Assembly (NCBI RefSeq): GCF_000407485.1
Contig: NZ_ASWD01000004.1
Span: forward strand, 62,001-126,000
DNA length: 64,000 nucleotides
Direction of reading: 5' to 3'
Origin: Enterococcus pallens ATCC BAA-351
GTDB lineage: Bacteria; Bacillota; Bacilli; Lactobacillales; Enterococcaceae
In this document: in pieces, positions 25,582 to 35,661 of the stretch
Layout of the letters: every line of letters begins with the position of its first letter
Position numbering within the stretch: position 1 is the stretch's first letter
Notes under the pieces: generated by a model
The model's input: the letters and a program-made list of their open reading frames with translations, nothing else
Database searches by the model: none
Told to the model about the DNA's origin: nothing
Position numbers and translations under genes: made by a program

Positions 25582-25910
25582 GTAATTCGTATAAAACTGT
25601 TTTAGCTAAATAAACTGCGAAAAGTTGGACTGAGAACTAACTCACTAGTATTGTCTCATCTTCATACGTATACTATTCCACTAAGATATTTTCTCTTTAT
25701 GTGGTTGGTAATTCATATAAAACTATTTTAGCTAAATAAACTGCAAAAAGTGGAACTAGCTCTAGCTCATGAGTAAAGTGGTAATTTTTCTGAGGAAAAA
25801 TTACTATTATCTTCGTACGTATACTATTCCACTAAGATATTTTCACTTTATATAGTTGGTGATTCATGTAAAACTATTTAACTAAATAAACTGCAAAAAG
25901 TGGAACTAGC
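25582..25910. repeat. Three imperfect tandem repeats between deoB and the nucleoside permease gene
   Basis: A block of about 50 bp, whose core is AAACTRYTTTARCTAAATAA followed by CTGCRAAAAGTGGAACTAG, starts at 25582, 25708 and 25859. A second block (TATACTATTCCACTAAGATA followed by TTTTC) is repeated between them at about 25669 and 25820. The spacing is 126 and then 151 bp. No ORF with a ribosome binding site is present. The gap lies inside an otherwise tightly packed operon, so the repeats may carry an internal promoter, an RNA processing site or multiple binding sites. Confidence 0.7.
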
Positions 25911-25966
25911 AAAGGGCGCGACTAAGAAACGTGTCCCATAGTCCCACCCTTTGATACAAAAAGTTT

Positions 25967-26920
25967 TTATTTTGATTTGATGTAGTTGACACCGTCGGCT
26001 TTTGGCGCAGCGGCTTTTCCTAAGAATAGGACTAGAACTACAATCGTTAATACATATGGTGCTGCTTGTAGATAAACATCTGGAATTTCAGAGATCAACG
26101 GCAGGTTGGCTCCAGCGATACTTAGGTTTTGGGCAAATCCGAAGAAGATTGCCGCTCCCATTGCACCTAACGGATTCCATTTACCAAAGATCATCGCTGC
26201 CATTGAGATAAAGCCTTGTCCGGCAATAGTAGTTGAAGCGAATCGTCCAGCGATTGACTGAGCGAAAATCGCACCACCCATGCCGCCAAGGAAGCCTGAA
26301 ATTAGAACGCCTGAGTAACGTAAGGCATACACATTAATCCCTAACGTATCTGCTGCTAACGGATTTTCACCCACTGAACGCAGACGCAAGCCAAATTTGG
26401 TTTTGAAAATAATAAACCAGGAGATGACTGCTACTAAAATAGCAAAGTAAGCTGGTAAACTAGTATTGTTAAAGAATAAGTCACCAATAACTGGAATTTT
26501 GCTTAGACCAGGAAAGCTGAAGTAACCAAATTGCTGTTGAATCGTATCCGTTTGTCCTTTTCCGTAAATAACCTTGATCAAAAAGATCGTTAAAGGCGGT
26601 GCCAGCAAATTCATTACCGTCCCGCTGATGATATGATCGGCTCGGAAATGAACAGTCGCTACAGCATGCAGCAGGGCAAAGATTACACCAGCTGCTCCAC
26701 CTGCCAGTACCCCAAACCAAGGAGTCATGGCACCAAGCTGATCCGCAAAACTTAAGTTAAAGACGACAGAAGTGAAGGCACCCATTACCATGATTCCTTC
26801 CAAACCAACGTTTACAATCCCACTTCGTTCCGAAAACACACCGCCAAGAGCAGTTAAGATCAGAGGCGCTGAATACACTAACGTCTGGGTAATTAATGAA
26901 CTTAGTAGCTGCATATTCAT
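25967..26920 (-). CDS. Nucleoside ABC transporter permease (BPL/NupC-like, second permease)
   Basis: A 317-residue membrane protein of the LivH/BmpD-like permease family with eight to ten hydrophobic segments. GGVFSERSGIVNVGLEGIMVMGA near residue 25 and SVGENPLAADTLGINVYALRYSGVLISGFLGGMGGA near 180 (EAA-like coupling loop) are diagnostic. With the neighbouring permease and ATPase it forms the importer for nucleosides served by the BmpA lipoprotein. Its ATG overlaps the stop of the upstream permease gene by one base, showing translational coupling. Confidence 0.92.
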   Translation of the reverse strand: MNMQLLSSLITQTLVYSAPLILTALGGVFSERSGIVNVGLEGIMVMGAFTSVVFNLSFADQLGAMTPWFGVLAGGAAGVIFALLHAVATVHFRADHIISGTVMNLLAPPLTIFLIKVIYGKGQTDTIQQQFGYFSFPGLSKIPVIGDLFFNNTSLPAYFAILVAVISWFIIFKTKFGLRLRSVGENPLAADTLGINVYALRYSGVLISGFLGGMGGAIFAQSIAGRFASTTIAGQGFISMAAMIFGKWNPLGAMGAAIFFGFAQNLSIAGANLPLISEIPDVYLQAAPYVLTIVVLVLFLGKAAAPKADGVNYIKSK

Positions 26921-28056
26921 TACAACTCGCCCCCTTCTTGATTTTCCTCATTCGGCTTACTTTTTTCCTCAACAACCTCTACTTGCTTTTTGCTGCCGGA
27001 AACTTTTGCTAAACCTAAACGTACCACATAGTTGATTGCAACAAAGAAGATAATTAATGGAATGACACTATTGGCTAATTCACTTGGAATTCCCGCAAAC
27101 TGCATTCCTTGTCCACCAAGTTTTAGAACACTGAATAGTAAGGCCGACAATAGGATTCCGATGGAGCTGCCATTTCCTAACAAGGAGACGGCCATTCCGT
27201 CAAACCCAATACTGATAGATGCTCCCTGTACAAAGTAATTGTTGAAGGTACCAATTCCTTGAACAACACCACCAAGACCTGCCAAAAGTCCTGAGATAAT
27301 CATAGAGACAATAATCGTACGTTTGCTGCTCATCCCTGCATATTCAGAGGCAAATGGATTCAAACCAACGGAACGAATTTCAAAACCTAATGTTGTTTTC
27401 TTCATTAAGAACCAAACAACTACTAAAAAGATCAATGCCAAAAAGATACCCAAATTGATTCGGGAGCCGCCAAAAATTTGTGTTAGCCATGGCGCCCGGA
27501 GTGTTCCATTCATGCCGACGATTTTAGTTACTCCTTTATTGGAGATAATATCTTCAGACATGACATTATTTACAATATGATTCGCTACATAGAGTAATAC
27601 ATAGTTCATCATAATCGTTACGATAACTTCACTTGTTCCAAAGAATGCCCGTAAAACACCTGGTATTGCAGCAGCTGCCGCCCCAGCTAAAGCACCTACA
27701 ATAATTGCTAATGTCACAACTACGATTTTCGGAGAATCTGGCATGCTTAAAGCAACCCAAACACTGGCAACCCAGCCGCACAATGCTTGTCCAGAAAGCC
27801 CGATATTGAAGAAACCAGCTGAATTGGCTACCGAGAATCCCAATGCAGTGAAAATCAAAGGAGCTGCACCAACCAGGATTTCTCCGACTGACATCGTACT
27901 TTGGAAGGCTGCACTAAACATCGCATTGTAGCCAACAATTGGATTATAACCAGTTACTAGCATCAGCAAGGCACCTAAAACGAAACCTAAAATAACTGAA
28001 ATAATCGGTACTAATATATTTCTCATTCTTTCTGCGCGATCATTCACTTGCCTCAC
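26920..28056 (-). CDS. Nucleoside ABC transporter permease (NupB-like, first permease)
   Basis: The 378-residue protein is the larger permease of the pair. It has GFSVANSAGFFNIGLSGQALCG near residue 77 and SVGLNPFASEYAGMSSKRTIIVSMIISG near 225. The C-terminus is a charged tail of about 30 residues (KKQVEVVEEKSKPNEE). Its first codons overlap the end of the ATPase gene; the GTG at 28056 or the ATG at 28026 (MRNILVPIIS) could each be the start. It acts in the membrane with the second permease and the duplicated ATPase. Confidence 0.9.
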   Translation of the reverse strand: MRQVNDRAERMRNILVPIISVILGFVLGALLMLVTGYNPIVGYNAMFSAAFQSTMSVGEILVGAAPLIFTALGFSVANSAGFFNIGLSGQALCGWVASVWVALSMPDSPKIVVVTLAIIVGALAGAAAAAIPGVLRAFFGTSEVIVTIMMNYVLLYVANHIVNNVMSEDIISNKGVTKIVGMNGTLRAPWLTQIFGGSRINLGIFLALIFLVVVWFLMKKTTLGFEIRSVGLNPFASEYAGMSSKRTIIVSMIISGLLAGLGGVVQGIGTFNNYFVQGASISIGFDGMAVSLLGNGSSIGILLSALLFSVLKLGGQGMQFAGIPSELANSVIPLIIFFVAINYVVRLGLAKVSGSKKQVEVVEEKSKPNEENQEGGEL

Positions 28057-29623
28057 CTGCCTTCTGTAATTCTGCTCTTGCTTCTTCTAAGCTGTAACCA
28101 GCCATTAACAGACCTAATTCATTTTCAGAAGTTTCTTTTGGATCTACAATCCCGGTGATTTCTCCTGCGTGGATTACGGCAATGCGATCCGACACATTTA
28201 AAATTTCATCTAATTCAAAGCTTACTAACAGAACACCTTTGTTTTTATCTCGTTGTTCAACTAAGCGTTTATGAATATATTCGATCGCTCCAACGTCCAA
28301 GCCACGAGTTGGCTGAGAGACAATTAATAAATCTGGATCACGATCTACTTCACGAGCAATGATCGCTTTTTGCTGATTACCACCAGATAGAGAACCAGCC
28401 GGCGCCTTTTCACTGGTTGTACGAACATCATACTCTTCAATTAAACGTGTGGCATATTTGTCCATTTCACTGTAGTTTAAGACGCCTGACTTGCTTAGGG
28501 GTGCCCGATAATAAGTTTGTAACGCGATATTTTCTGATAAGGATAATTGCAAAATCAATCCGTACTTGTGACGGTCCTCAGGTACGTGTCCAACACCAGA
28601 TTCAGTAATCTGACGTGGTCTCTTACCGGTAATATTGGCACCATTTAGTGTTACAGAGCCGCTTTCTACCTTACGCAAACCAGTTAGTGCTTGAATCAAT
28701 TCCGATTGTCCATTCCCGTCAATCCCGGCAATACCTAGTACTTCGCCACGATGAACATCCAAGCTTAACTTCTTCACTGCTTCCAGACCACGGCTTTCTT
28801 TAACAACTAAATCCTTAATTGCTAAAACGACCTCACCTGGTGTTGCTGGTTTTTTGTCTGTTTTAAAGGATACAGAGCGGCCAACCATCATATCCGCTAA
28901 TTGTTGTGAGCTGACATCGGCTACATCTACCGTTCCGATATACTGTCCACGACGGATAACCGAACAACGATCGGCAACCTTTTTAATTTCATCCAGTTTG
29001 TGAGTAATCAAAATAATTGATTTGCCTTCTTTAACTAGACCATCCATGATTTCAATTAATTCATCAATTTCCTGCGGTGTTAATACAGCGGTCGGTTCAT
29101 CAAAGATCAGTACGTTTGCGCCACGGTACAAGGTTTTTAAAATCTCAACCCGCTGCTGCATCCCAACTGAAATATCCCGAACATACGCATCCGGATCTAC
29201 CTGCAATCCATACTCCTGTGACAACCGTTTGATTTCTTCAGCAGCCTTCTTCTTATCCAAGGTAATTCCGCTAGTAGGCTCACTACCTAAAATAATGTTC
29301 TCAGTAACGGTAAACGCATCGACTAACATGAAATGCTGATGGACCATCCCAATCCCTAATTGGTTCGCTCTCGTAGGACTGGAGATATCAACCTTTTGAC
29401 CATCCATTAAAATCTCACCAGAAGTGGGCTGCAACAACCCTGACAACACATTCATCAGTGTCGATTTCCCGGCACCGTTTTCCCCTAAAAGCGCATGAAT
29501 CTCGCCTTTGCGGATCTGCAGATTGATATTGTCATTGGCTTTAAAGGTGCCAAATTGTTTGGTGATGTTGCGCATTTCAATGACATATTGTTCTTCTGCC
29601 ACTCTTTTTTCACATCCTATCAC
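28040..29623 (-). CDS. Nucleoside ABC transporter, duplicated ATPase (NupA-like)
   Basis: The roughly 520-residue protein carries two ABC domains. The first (residues about 15-250) has Walker A GENGAGKSTLMN, signature ISVGMQQRVEI and Walker B VLIFDEPTAVL. The second (about 275-510) has the degenerate Walker A GIDGNGQSEL, signature LSGGNQQKAIIARE, and LLIVSQPTRGLDVGA. This layout is typical of ribose/nucleoside importer ATPases of the RbsA/MglA type. The exact start is unclear (GTG at 29623 or an internal GTG). It follows bmpA by about 130 bp. Confidence 0.93.
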   Translation of the reverse strand: MIGCEKRVAEEQYVIEMRNITKQFGTFKANDNINLQIRKGEIHALLGENGAGKSTLMNVLSGLLQPTSGEILMDGQKVDISSPTRANQLGIGMVHQHFMLVDAFTVTENIILGSEPTSGITLDKKKAAEEIKRLSQEYGLQVDPDAYVRDISVGMQQRVEILKTLYRGANVLIFDEPTAVLTPQEIDELIEIMDGLVKEGKSIILITHKLDEIKKVADRCSVIRRGQYIGTVDVADVSSQQLADMMVGRSVSFKTDKKPATPGEVVLAIKDLVVKESRGLEAVKKLSLDVHRGEVLGIAGIDGNGQSELIQALTGLRKVESGSVTLNGANITGKRPRQITESGVGHVPEDRHKYGLILQLSLSENIALQTYYRAPLSKSGVLNYSEMDKYATRLIEEYDVRTTSEKAPAGSLSGGNQQKAIIAREVDRDPDLLIVSQPTRGLDVGAIEYIHKRLVEQRDKNKGVLLVSFELDEILNVSDRIAVIHAGEITGIVDPKETSENELGLLMAGYSLEEARAELQKAGEASE

Positions 29624-29755
29624 TTTTTAAGACCTAGACATCCATTAACTATCAAAGGGTTTCTTCCCTTAATTAAACCGCGCATTCTGTGCAGCTTAAT
29701 TAAACAAAGAAGGATACCATAACCTCTAAAAAGAGGTTATGGTAAAATTATTCAC

Positions 29756-30853
29756 TTATGGTTTTTCTGGAACCTTTACATCGCCATTGCTGACTTTGTC
29801 TTTTGCTTCGTTGACTGCAGTTTTTGCTTCATCAGATAAGAAACCATCTGTTAATGAAACGCCGCCGTCTTTCAAACCAAATACTAAGTGTTCGCCACCA
29901 GGGAATTCATCATTCAAGGCACGAGTAGAAATATCTTGCACCGCTGCACCTACACCTTTAAGTGTTGAAGTTAAACAGAAGTTGCTTTCGTTGCCATCTT
30001 TGTCAGTGTATTTACCTTCATTTTGTTGGTCGCTATCTACACCGATAACCCAAACTTTGTCATCTGCTGCAACTTTTTCGTTACGAGCTTTTGCTTCTGA
30101 GAATACACCGTTACCAGTACCGCCTGAAGCATGGTAAATTACGTCAATATCATTATCAAACATGTTTGCTGCCAAAGCTTTACCTTTTGCCGGGTCACCA
30201 AATGATGCTGCGTATTGAACATCTACAGGAATTTCTTTGCCCATTTCTTTAGCAGTGTCTTCTACACCTTTAACGAAACCAGCTTCGAAACGGTCAATAA
30301 CGACGCCTTCTTCTCCACCGATGAAACCAACTTTGTCAGTCTTAGTTGTATGAGCTGCTGCTACACCTGCAAGGTAAGCTGCTTCATTATCTTTAAAGGT
30401 TGCTGAAACAACGTTCTTTTTGTCTTCAATGACTGAGTCAATAATTACGAAGTTTGTATCTGGGTTTGTGTCTGCTGCTGCTGAAATTGGATCTGCTAAC
30501 AAGTAACCTACACCAAAGATTGTGTGGAATCCATTTGAAACAGCTGAATCAATGTTGGTAGTGTACTGAGACGCATTGTCAGATTGGATATAATCATATC
30601 CGCCTGTACCGCGTTCAATTTTGTGTTCTTTACCCCAAGCTTGTAAACCTTCCCAAGCTGATTGGTTAAATGAACGGTCATCTACCCCACCAATATCAGT
30701 TACGATTGCAACACTGTGATCTGCGTCGCCGCCAGAAGCTGAACCGCCGCCTGATGAGTCAGTTGTGCCGCCGCCACCGCCGCCGCATGCACCTAGTAAT
30801 AGCACTGAAGCCAACGCCACCGCGCCTAGACCAAATAATTTTGCTTTTTTCAT
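29756..30853 (-). CDS. BmpA-family nucleoside-binding lipoprotein
   Basis: The start at 30853 gives 365 residues. The signal peptide ends in the lipobox LLGAC at Cys 23 or so, followed by a Gly/Ser linker. The mature part is a periplasmic-binding-like fold: VAIVTDIGGVDDRSFNQSAWEG near residue 52, KVGFIGGEEGVVIDRFEAGF near 185, and YHASGGTGNGVFSEA near 245, the PnrA/Med nucleoside-binding signature. It captures nucleosides outside the cell for the ABC importer encoded next. Confidence 0.93.
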   Translation of the reverse strand: MKKAKLFGLGAVALASVLLLGACGGGGGGTTDSSGGGSASGGDADHSVAIVTDIGGVDDRSFNQSAWEGLQAWGKEHKIERGTGGYDYIQSDNASQYTTNIDSAVSNGFHTIFGVGYLLADPISAAADTNPDTNFVIIDSVIEDKKNVVSATFKDNEAAYLAGVAAAHTTKTDKVGFIGGEEGVVIDRFEAGFVKGVEDTAKEMGKEIPVDVQYAASFGDPAKGKALAANMFDNDIDVIYHASGGTGNGVFSEAKARNEKVAADDKVWVIGVDSDQQNEGKYTDKDGNESNFCLTSTLKGVGAAVQDISTRALNDEFPGGEHLVFGLKDGGVSLTDGFLSDEAKTAVNEAKDKVSNGDVKVPEKP

Positions 30854-30914
30854 TTCTGTAAAGCCCCCTAAGTATGGTATTTTTTTCAACAGTCAGATGA
30901 CTGAATGAACAAGT

Positions 30915-31310
30915 TTATAAATCTTTGTCGGTAAACATATATGGCAGTAATCCTTCAACGGTCATTTCTTTTTGAACACCGTTGTCACCGACTAAGGTTA
31001 CTGGCATGCTTGGTTCACAAAATTCTGCCATGACTTGACGACAAGCACCGCAGGGAGAAATCGGCTGTGGGGTATGTCCCGCAATGACCAAATGACTAAA
31101 TTCCTTTTCCCCTTCTGATACTGCCTTGAAAAATGCGGTTCTTTCTGCGCAATTACTTAAGCCGTAAGAAGCATTTTCAATATTCAAGCCTTGATAAATC
31201 TTGCCATCTTTAGTAACGAGGCAAGCCCCTACTGGAAAATGCGAGTAAGGTACATACGCCTTGTCTAAAGCATCGATTGCAACATCGATCCATTCTTTTT
31301 TTGCTGTCAT
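30915..31310 (-). CDS. cdd: Cytidine deaminase
   Basis: This 131-residue protein has the full zinc site: NCAERTAFF (CAE with catalytic Glu) near residue 53 and PCGACRQVMAEF near 88, giving one plus two cysteines. The N-terminal AYVPYSHFPVGACLV is also typical. It deaminates cytidine and deoxycytidine to uridine forms, the substrates of the pyrimidine phosphorylase two genes upstream. It lies 20 bp after deoC in the operon. Confidence 0.96.
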   Translation of the reverse strand: MTAKKEWIDVAIDALDKAYVPYSHFPVGACLVTKDGKIYQGLNIENASYGLSNCAERTAFFKAVSEGEKEFSHLVIAGHTPQPISPCGACRQVMAEFCEPSMPVTLVGDNGVQKEMTVEGLLPYMFTDKDL

Positions 31311-31330
31311 GTTGTCTCCTAGTCGTTGAA

Positions 31331-31993
31331 TTAGTAGCCGGTTCCAGATAACCCGTTCATGATGGCTACGCCTGAGCTGGCACCTAAACGAGTAGCACCG
31401 GCTTCGATCATTGCCATTGCTTCTTTGGCATTATGAATGCCGCCAGAAGCCTTCACGCCCATTTCTGGTCCGACGGTTTCTCTCATCAGCTTCACATCGT
31501 CAATTGTTGCTCCGCCAGTTGAAAAGCCGGTTGATGTTTTAACAAAATCTGCACCAGCAGCCTTCGCCAATTCACACGCTTTGATTTTTTCTTCCCGTTC
31601 TAATAAAGAAGTTTCGATAATTACTTTTACTAGGGCTTGATCCTTCGCTGCAGCAACCACTGCCTCAATATCTTTTTGCACCTTATCGTAATTACCATCC
31701 TTTAATTCGCCGATGTTGATCACCATGTCGACTTCATCTGCGCCGTTTTCAATCGCATTTTTTGCTTCAAAGGCCTTCACTTCAGAAGTATTAGCCCCTA
31801 ATGGGAATCCGATAACGGTACAGACAGCTACAGGTTCGCCCTGCAATTCCTTGGCCGCCATGCTCACCCAAGTAGGATTAATGCAGACTGAGTAAAAATG
31901 ATATTTTTTCGCTTCTTCGATAATTTTCATCACATCATCCTTCGTCGCATCAGCCTTCAAAATTGTGTGATCAATCATTCGATTTAATTCCAT
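31331..31993 (-). CDS. deoC: Deoxyribose-phosphate aldolase
   Basis: The start at 31993 ([20 protein letters not shown]) gives 220 residues, the usual DeoC length. The Schiff-base lysine is in [11 protein letters not shown] near residue 152, and the proton-relay residues are in [14 protein letters not shown] with Lys near 181. VCINPTWV and VIGFPLGA are also conserved. It cleaves deoxyribose-5-phosphate to acetaldehyde and glyceraldehyde-3-phosphate. It follows pdp with a short gap. Confidence 0.96.
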   Translation of the reverse strand: MELNRMIDHTILKADATKDDVMKIIEEAKKYHFYSVCINPTWVSMAAKELQGEPVAVCTVIGFPLGANTSEVKAFEAKNAIENGADEVDMVINIGELKDGNYDKVQKDIEAVVAAAKDQALVKVIIETSLLEREEKIKACELAKAAGADFVKTSTGFSTGGATIDDVKLMRETVGPEMGVKASGGIHNAKEAMAMIEAGATRLGASSGVAIMNGLSGTGY

Positions 31994-32006
31994 GTGTTCC
32001 ATCCTC

Positions 32007-33308
32007 TCATTCGGTAACAATACCGTGTATTAATGTCGGTTCGACCGCTTGATCCCCGATTTCAATATTTTCGTAAAGCAGTTTTTCTACCTCCTGAATT
32101 TCTTCAGTGTTGGCATAAATAGTTAACAACGATTCGCCGGCTTCAACCTTTTCACCGACCTTTTTGTGAAGCTTAATCCCGACAGCATGATCGATGGCAT
32201 CTTCCTTCGTCTTACGTCCGGCACCAAGCAGCATCGCCGCAATACCAATTTCATTGGCTACAAGTTTGGTTACATAGCCTGAAGTTTTAGCTGGCAGCTC
32301 ACTTTCATAGCGAGCTGTTAACAGTTTTTCAGGATGGTCGACTACTGAGCTGTCGCCGCCTTGATCTTCAATCATTTCACGGAATTTTTCCAGTGCTTTG
32401 CCAGAATCCAATGCTTCCTTCAACAATTGACGAGCGTCATCCAAGGTTTCCGCTTTGCCTGCTAATACCACCATTTGACTGCCCAAAACATAGCACATTT
32501 CCGTTAAATCCTCTGGGCCTTCGCCTTTAAGTGTATCAATTGCTTCAACAATTTCCAAACTATTCCCGATCGCCTCACCTAGCGGCTCTGACATATCAGA
32601 AATAACGGCCATTGTTTGCCGACCAGCCAATTTGCCAATGCGTACCATTGTTTGCGCCAAGCGTTTTGCATCCTCTAGGTTCTTCATAAATGCGCCTTCG
32701 CCAGTTGTCACATCTAACACAATTGCATCTGCACCCGCTGCGATTTTCTTGCTCATGATTGAGCTGGCAATCAACGGAATCGAGTCGACCGTGCCTGTTA
32801 CATCCCGCAAAGCATACAACAGCTTATCTGCCGGTGCTAAGTTTCCTGACTGACCGATTACCGCAACCTTACTCTTGTTAACAATGTCGATGAACTCTTG
32901 ATCAGACAGTTCAATTCGAAAGCCGGGAATTGATTCAAATTTGTCCAGTGTCCCACCGGTAAAGCCCAGGCCACGCCCAGACATTTTGGCAACAGGGACA
33001 CCAACACTAGCTACTAAAGGTGCTAACACTAACGTAGTTGTATCCCCAACACCGCCGGTCGAATGCTTATCCACCTTAACCCCTTCGATGGAAGAAAGAT
33101 CAATAATTTCTCCAGAATTTGCCATCGCTAAGGTTAGGTTAGAAATTTCTTCATCCGTCATGTCCTGATAAAAAATCGCCATCAGCAAGGCACTCATTTG
33201 ATAATCAGGGATTTCTTTGGCCGTGTAGCCGTTAATAATAAAGTCAATTTCGTCTTTCGTTAAGGTTTTTCCGTCACGTTTCTTTTCGATCAAGTCCACC
33301 ATTCTCAT
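32007..33308 (-). CDS. pdp: Pyrimidine-nucleoside phosphorylase
   Basis: The start at 33308 ([20 protein letters not shown]) has GGAGG upstream and gives 433 residues. Signatures are [19 protein letters not shown] near residue 78 (phosphate site), [19 protein letters not shown] near 108, and [20 protein letters not shown] near 180. It splits uridine, thymidine and deoxyuridine. It is the first gene of the nucleoside operon, behind a promoter with TATAAT and an operator-like palindrome, and next to a divergently read? no: same-strand LacI-type gene lies just upstream. Confidence 0.95.
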   Translation of the reverse strand: MRMVDLIEKKRDGKTLTKDEIDFIINGYTAKEIPDYQMSALLMAIFYQDMTDEEISNLTLAMANSGEIIDLSSIEGVKVDKHSTGGVGDTTTLVLAPLVASVGVPVAKMSGRGLGFTGGTLDKFESIPGFRIELSDQEFIDIVNKSKVAVIGQSGNLAPADKLLYALRDVTGTVDSIPLIASSIMSKKIAAGADAIVLDVTTGEGAFMKNLEDAKRLAQTMVRIGKLAGRQTMAVISDMSEPLGEAIGNSLEIVEAIDTLKGEGPEDLTEMCYVLGSQMVVLAGKAETLDDARQLLKEALDSGKALEKFREMIEDQGGDSSVVDHPEKLLTARYESELPAKTSGYVTKLVANEIGIAAMLLGAGRKTKEDAIDHAVGIKLHKKVGEKVEAGESLLTIYANTEEIQEVEKLLYENIEIGDQAVEPTLIHGIVTE

Positions 33309-33368
33309 AGTATTGCCTCCAAACTTCAAACTAATTATACATTAAAAAACCAAAAGGTAAACCACTTT

Positions 33369-33384
33369 AGTAAAACAGTTTACT
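33369..33384. promoter_or_regulatory. Operator-like palindrome upstream of pdp
   Basis: AGTAAAACAGTTTACT has perfect AGTAAA/TTTACT arms. Next to it, GGAAACGCT occurs twice (about 33391 and 33404). The group lies between the LacI-type regulator gene and the pdp promoter (TATAAT near 33335), the natural place for that regulator or CcpA to bind. Confidence 0.5.
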
Positions 33385-33446
33385 CAACAAGGAAACGCTT
33401 TTAGGAAACGCTACCATCGTTACTATAACGAGAAGAAGCTAAATTG

Positions 33447-34463
33447 TCAAGCCTCAACCTTTTTTTTCACACTCTCACGAATAATTAATTTAGTTTGAAA
33501 GATTTTATTCGGAATTCTCTGAGAAGGAAAATTGATGGCATCCACTAGAAATTTAGCCGCTGAAAAACCGATCTCGAAGCTCGGCTGGAACACTGTTGTC
33601 AATGGCGGTACCATATACTGGCTGACCTCTAACCCGTCAAATCCCACAACCGAAATATCATCCGGAATTTTACGTCCGCTTTCATAGATTGCCTGGTAAC
33701 AGCCAATCGCCATTTCGTCATTCCCACAAAAAACAGCAGTAATTTGTTCATTTTTCAATAATTCCTTCGCTGCTTTGTATCCGCCAGCAATCGTTAAATC
33801 ACCCGTACTAATGTAACTCTCATTAAAAGGCAGCTGATATTCAAAGACAACTTGACGATACGCATTCACCCGTTCAGATAATTGGTAATAGCCTTCGTTT
33901 TCCTTCAGCATGCCAATATGACGATGCCCGTTATTCACCAGCATACGAACAACTTCCTGCGCTCCAGCATACTCCTCGACTAACAGCTGTCCCCAGTCAC
34001 GCTCATTCAATCCGCGGTCAATCAGTACAATCGGACGATCCCGATAAAAATCACTTTCCAGTGATTGCTCCGGCGATAACTGATTGGGAGTTGCCAGCAA
34101 GATACCATCTACCGAACGATGAGACAATTCATTCAAGTAACGAATTTCTTGTTCTTTATCATGCCTTGAGTTGCATAAAATGATCATGTAGCCCAATGGA
34201 TTGAGGTAGCTTTCTACCCCTTCGATAATCTTGGAAAAGAAAAAATCTGTTACATCGGGAACAATCATGCCGATCGTTTTAGAATGCCGATTAATCAAAT
34301 TGGCCGCAAAGAAGTCAGGCTTGTAATGATATTCCTCGACAATCGACAAGACCTTTTTTCGTGTCTGTTCACTGAAGCGACTGCCTTTATTATTCAAAAT
34401 TTGCGATACTGTCGTTACTGAAACACCAGCCAGCTCTGCAATCTCTTTTATTGTGATTTTCAT
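33447..34463 (-). CDS. LacI/GalR-family transcriptional regulator
   Basis: The start at 34463 gives 338 residues. The N-terminal HTH is MKITIKEIAELAGVSVTTVS followed by the hinge QILNNKG. The periplasmic-binding-like effector domain starts at TIGMIVPDVTDFFFSKIIEGVE and includes FCGNDEMAIGCYQAI and DISVVGFDGLE. The hinge and effector sequence resemble ribose/nucleoside-type repressors (RbsR-like). Its position upstream of the nucleoside operon on the same strand suggests it controls pdp onward, but a pentose operon elsewhere is also possible. Confidence 0.88.
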   Translation of the reverse strand: MKITIKEIAELAGVSVTTVSQILNNKGSRFSEQTRKKVLSIVEEYHYKPDFFAANLINRHSKTIGMIVPDVTDFFFSKIIEGVESYLNPLGYMIILCNSRHDKEQEIRYLNELSHRSVDGILLATPNQLSPEQSLESDFYRDRPIVLIDRGLNERDWGQLLVEEYAGAQEVVRMLVNNGHRHIGMLKENEGYYQLSERVNAYRQVVFEYQLPFNESYISTGDLTIAGGYKAAKELLKNEQITAVFCGNDEMAIGCYQAIYESGRKIPDDISVVGFDGLEVSQYMVPPLTTVFQPSFEIGFSAAKFLVDAINFPSQRIPNKIFQTKLIIRESVKKKVEA

Positions 34464-34766
34464 CGAAGCATTTCCTTTCACTTGTTTTCCCTCAGTTTAG
34501 CAAAGAGATATTTAGAAAGAAAGTATTTTTCAAAAAATCAGCAATTTGTGCTAATTTCCTGATGCAGCTTTTTAGAAAAACAAGCACCGTTTCCATTTCA
34601 ATTTTTGCTTTTTTAAAATCAGGCAACTATTTCTTTTCTTACTGTTGCTTGGTTCAATCGCTTGGCCGCACAATTTTTTATCCTTTGTTTAGCACATTTA
34701 AGGAACATTTCATCAAGCATGTTCTCATAGTCTAGTGCAAGTCCCCAGTCGCTTCTAATACAAAAA

Positions 34767-34793
34767 AACGGCTGCACACTTCGCATAGCCGTT
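34767..34793. terminator. Hairpin in the gap upstream of the LacI gene
   Basis: AACGGCT and AGCCGTT pair around 13 nt, preceded by seven A's, which would read as a T-run on the minus strand. It is a plausible terminator for the minus-strand Rpn module region. The rest of 34500-34880 shows nothing recognisable. Confidence 0.5.
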
Positions 34794-34889
34794 CGAATCT
34801 ATTGCACTTGATAAAGGACCGATTACTCTACAGTCGAGCGATTACGCAAGACTTCCCTATCAAGCATGTAGCCCAGACCCTATTCCATT

Positions 34890-35040
34890 CGTTTCTTCGC
34901 TACTTCGATATAGCCTGGTGCATCCTCAGTTACTTCGCCTGTTTTGAAAAAATATTGTCAATGAGCCAGGAAACGATGCTCTTGTTCTTCAGACTAAAAA
35001 AGCAGAGGAATAGTGAAGTTTGCCGGTTCTTTGCCTAATA
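34890..35040 (-). pseudogene. Fourth, degenerate unit of the Rpn tandem array
   Basis: The minus strand carries a decayed copy of the segment encoding FKTGEVTENAPDYIKAAKKR and the residues before it, as found in the full rpn gene at about 36300-36470. It lacks the downstream C-terminal module. The same 3' flank (GAGAGGG...GCCCTCTC) follows at 35043-35075. This is the left end of the array. Confidence 0.6.
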
Positions 35041-35128
35041 AACACGAGAGGGCTTAGCACTACACCCTCTCCAGTGCTTTTCCTTCGGCAAATCTACCCG
35101 GAAAAACTTGCACTAATAATGATTAAGA

Positions 35129-35386
35129 TCAGTCAGCTTTGTTCTCATTCAACTCGTTGATCTGTTCAATACTCAGCCCGGTTCCTTCCGCCACCTGTTC
35201 TGGTGTCATACCCATTTTTAAGAAATTTGCTGCAACTTCTAGCTTTCCTTCTAGCTTTCCCTCCAACTTTCCCTCTAGCTTTCCTTCTAGCTTTCCTTCT
35301 AGCTTCCCTTCCAACTTTCCTTCCTTACGTGCATAATCTATTTCAGCTTTCTTTATTGCTTTGGCTTTATCAATTCTCATAATCAT
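35129..35386 (-). CDS. Stand-alone Rpn C-terminal module A (RpnS-like candidate)
   Basis: The 85-residue ORF begins MIMRIDKAKAIKKAEIDYAR, exactly at the internal Met of the full rpn gene, behind AGGAGG with about 8-nt spacing. It continues with seven GKLE tetrapeptides encoded by 12-bp repeats, and ends with VAANFLKMGMTPEQVAEGTG plus LSIEQINELNENKAD. It has no nuclease domain. In E. coli, short proteins made from internal starts within rpn genes inhibit the full nuclease (published RpnS/RpnL work). By analogy this could be a free-standing inhibitor, which is inference. Confidence 0.6.
   Translation of the reverse strand: MIMRIDKAKAIKKAEIDYARKEGKLEGKLEGKLEGKLEGKLEGKLEGKLEVAANFLKMGMTPEQVAEGTGLSIEQINELNENKAD
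35237..35326 (-). repeat. 12-bp tandem repeats encoding (GKLE)n in module A
   Basis: Seven head-to-tail copies of a 12-bp unit (minus strand GGAAAGCTAGAA with small changes). The full gene has a six-copy tract at about 36127-36199, whereas module B has one unit. Copy number thus differs between otherwise near-identical modules, which points to slippage or unequal recombination. Confidence 0.85.
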
Positions 35387-35661
35387 CTTTTTCTCCTCCT
35401 CATCGAGTTGATAAAAATCTATTCGTTTCTTTGCTGCTTTGATATATTTTGGTGCTTTTTCGGTTACTTCGCCTGTCTTGAAAAAATACTGCCAATGAGA
35501 TAGGAGACGATGTTCTTGTTCATCAGACTTGGAAATAGAGGATTAGTGAAGTATGCTGGTTCCTTGCCATATAAATACGAGAGGGCTTAGCACCGATCCC
35601 TCTCCACTGCTTTTCCTTCGGCAAATCTACCCGGAAAAACTTGCACTAACAATGATTAAAA

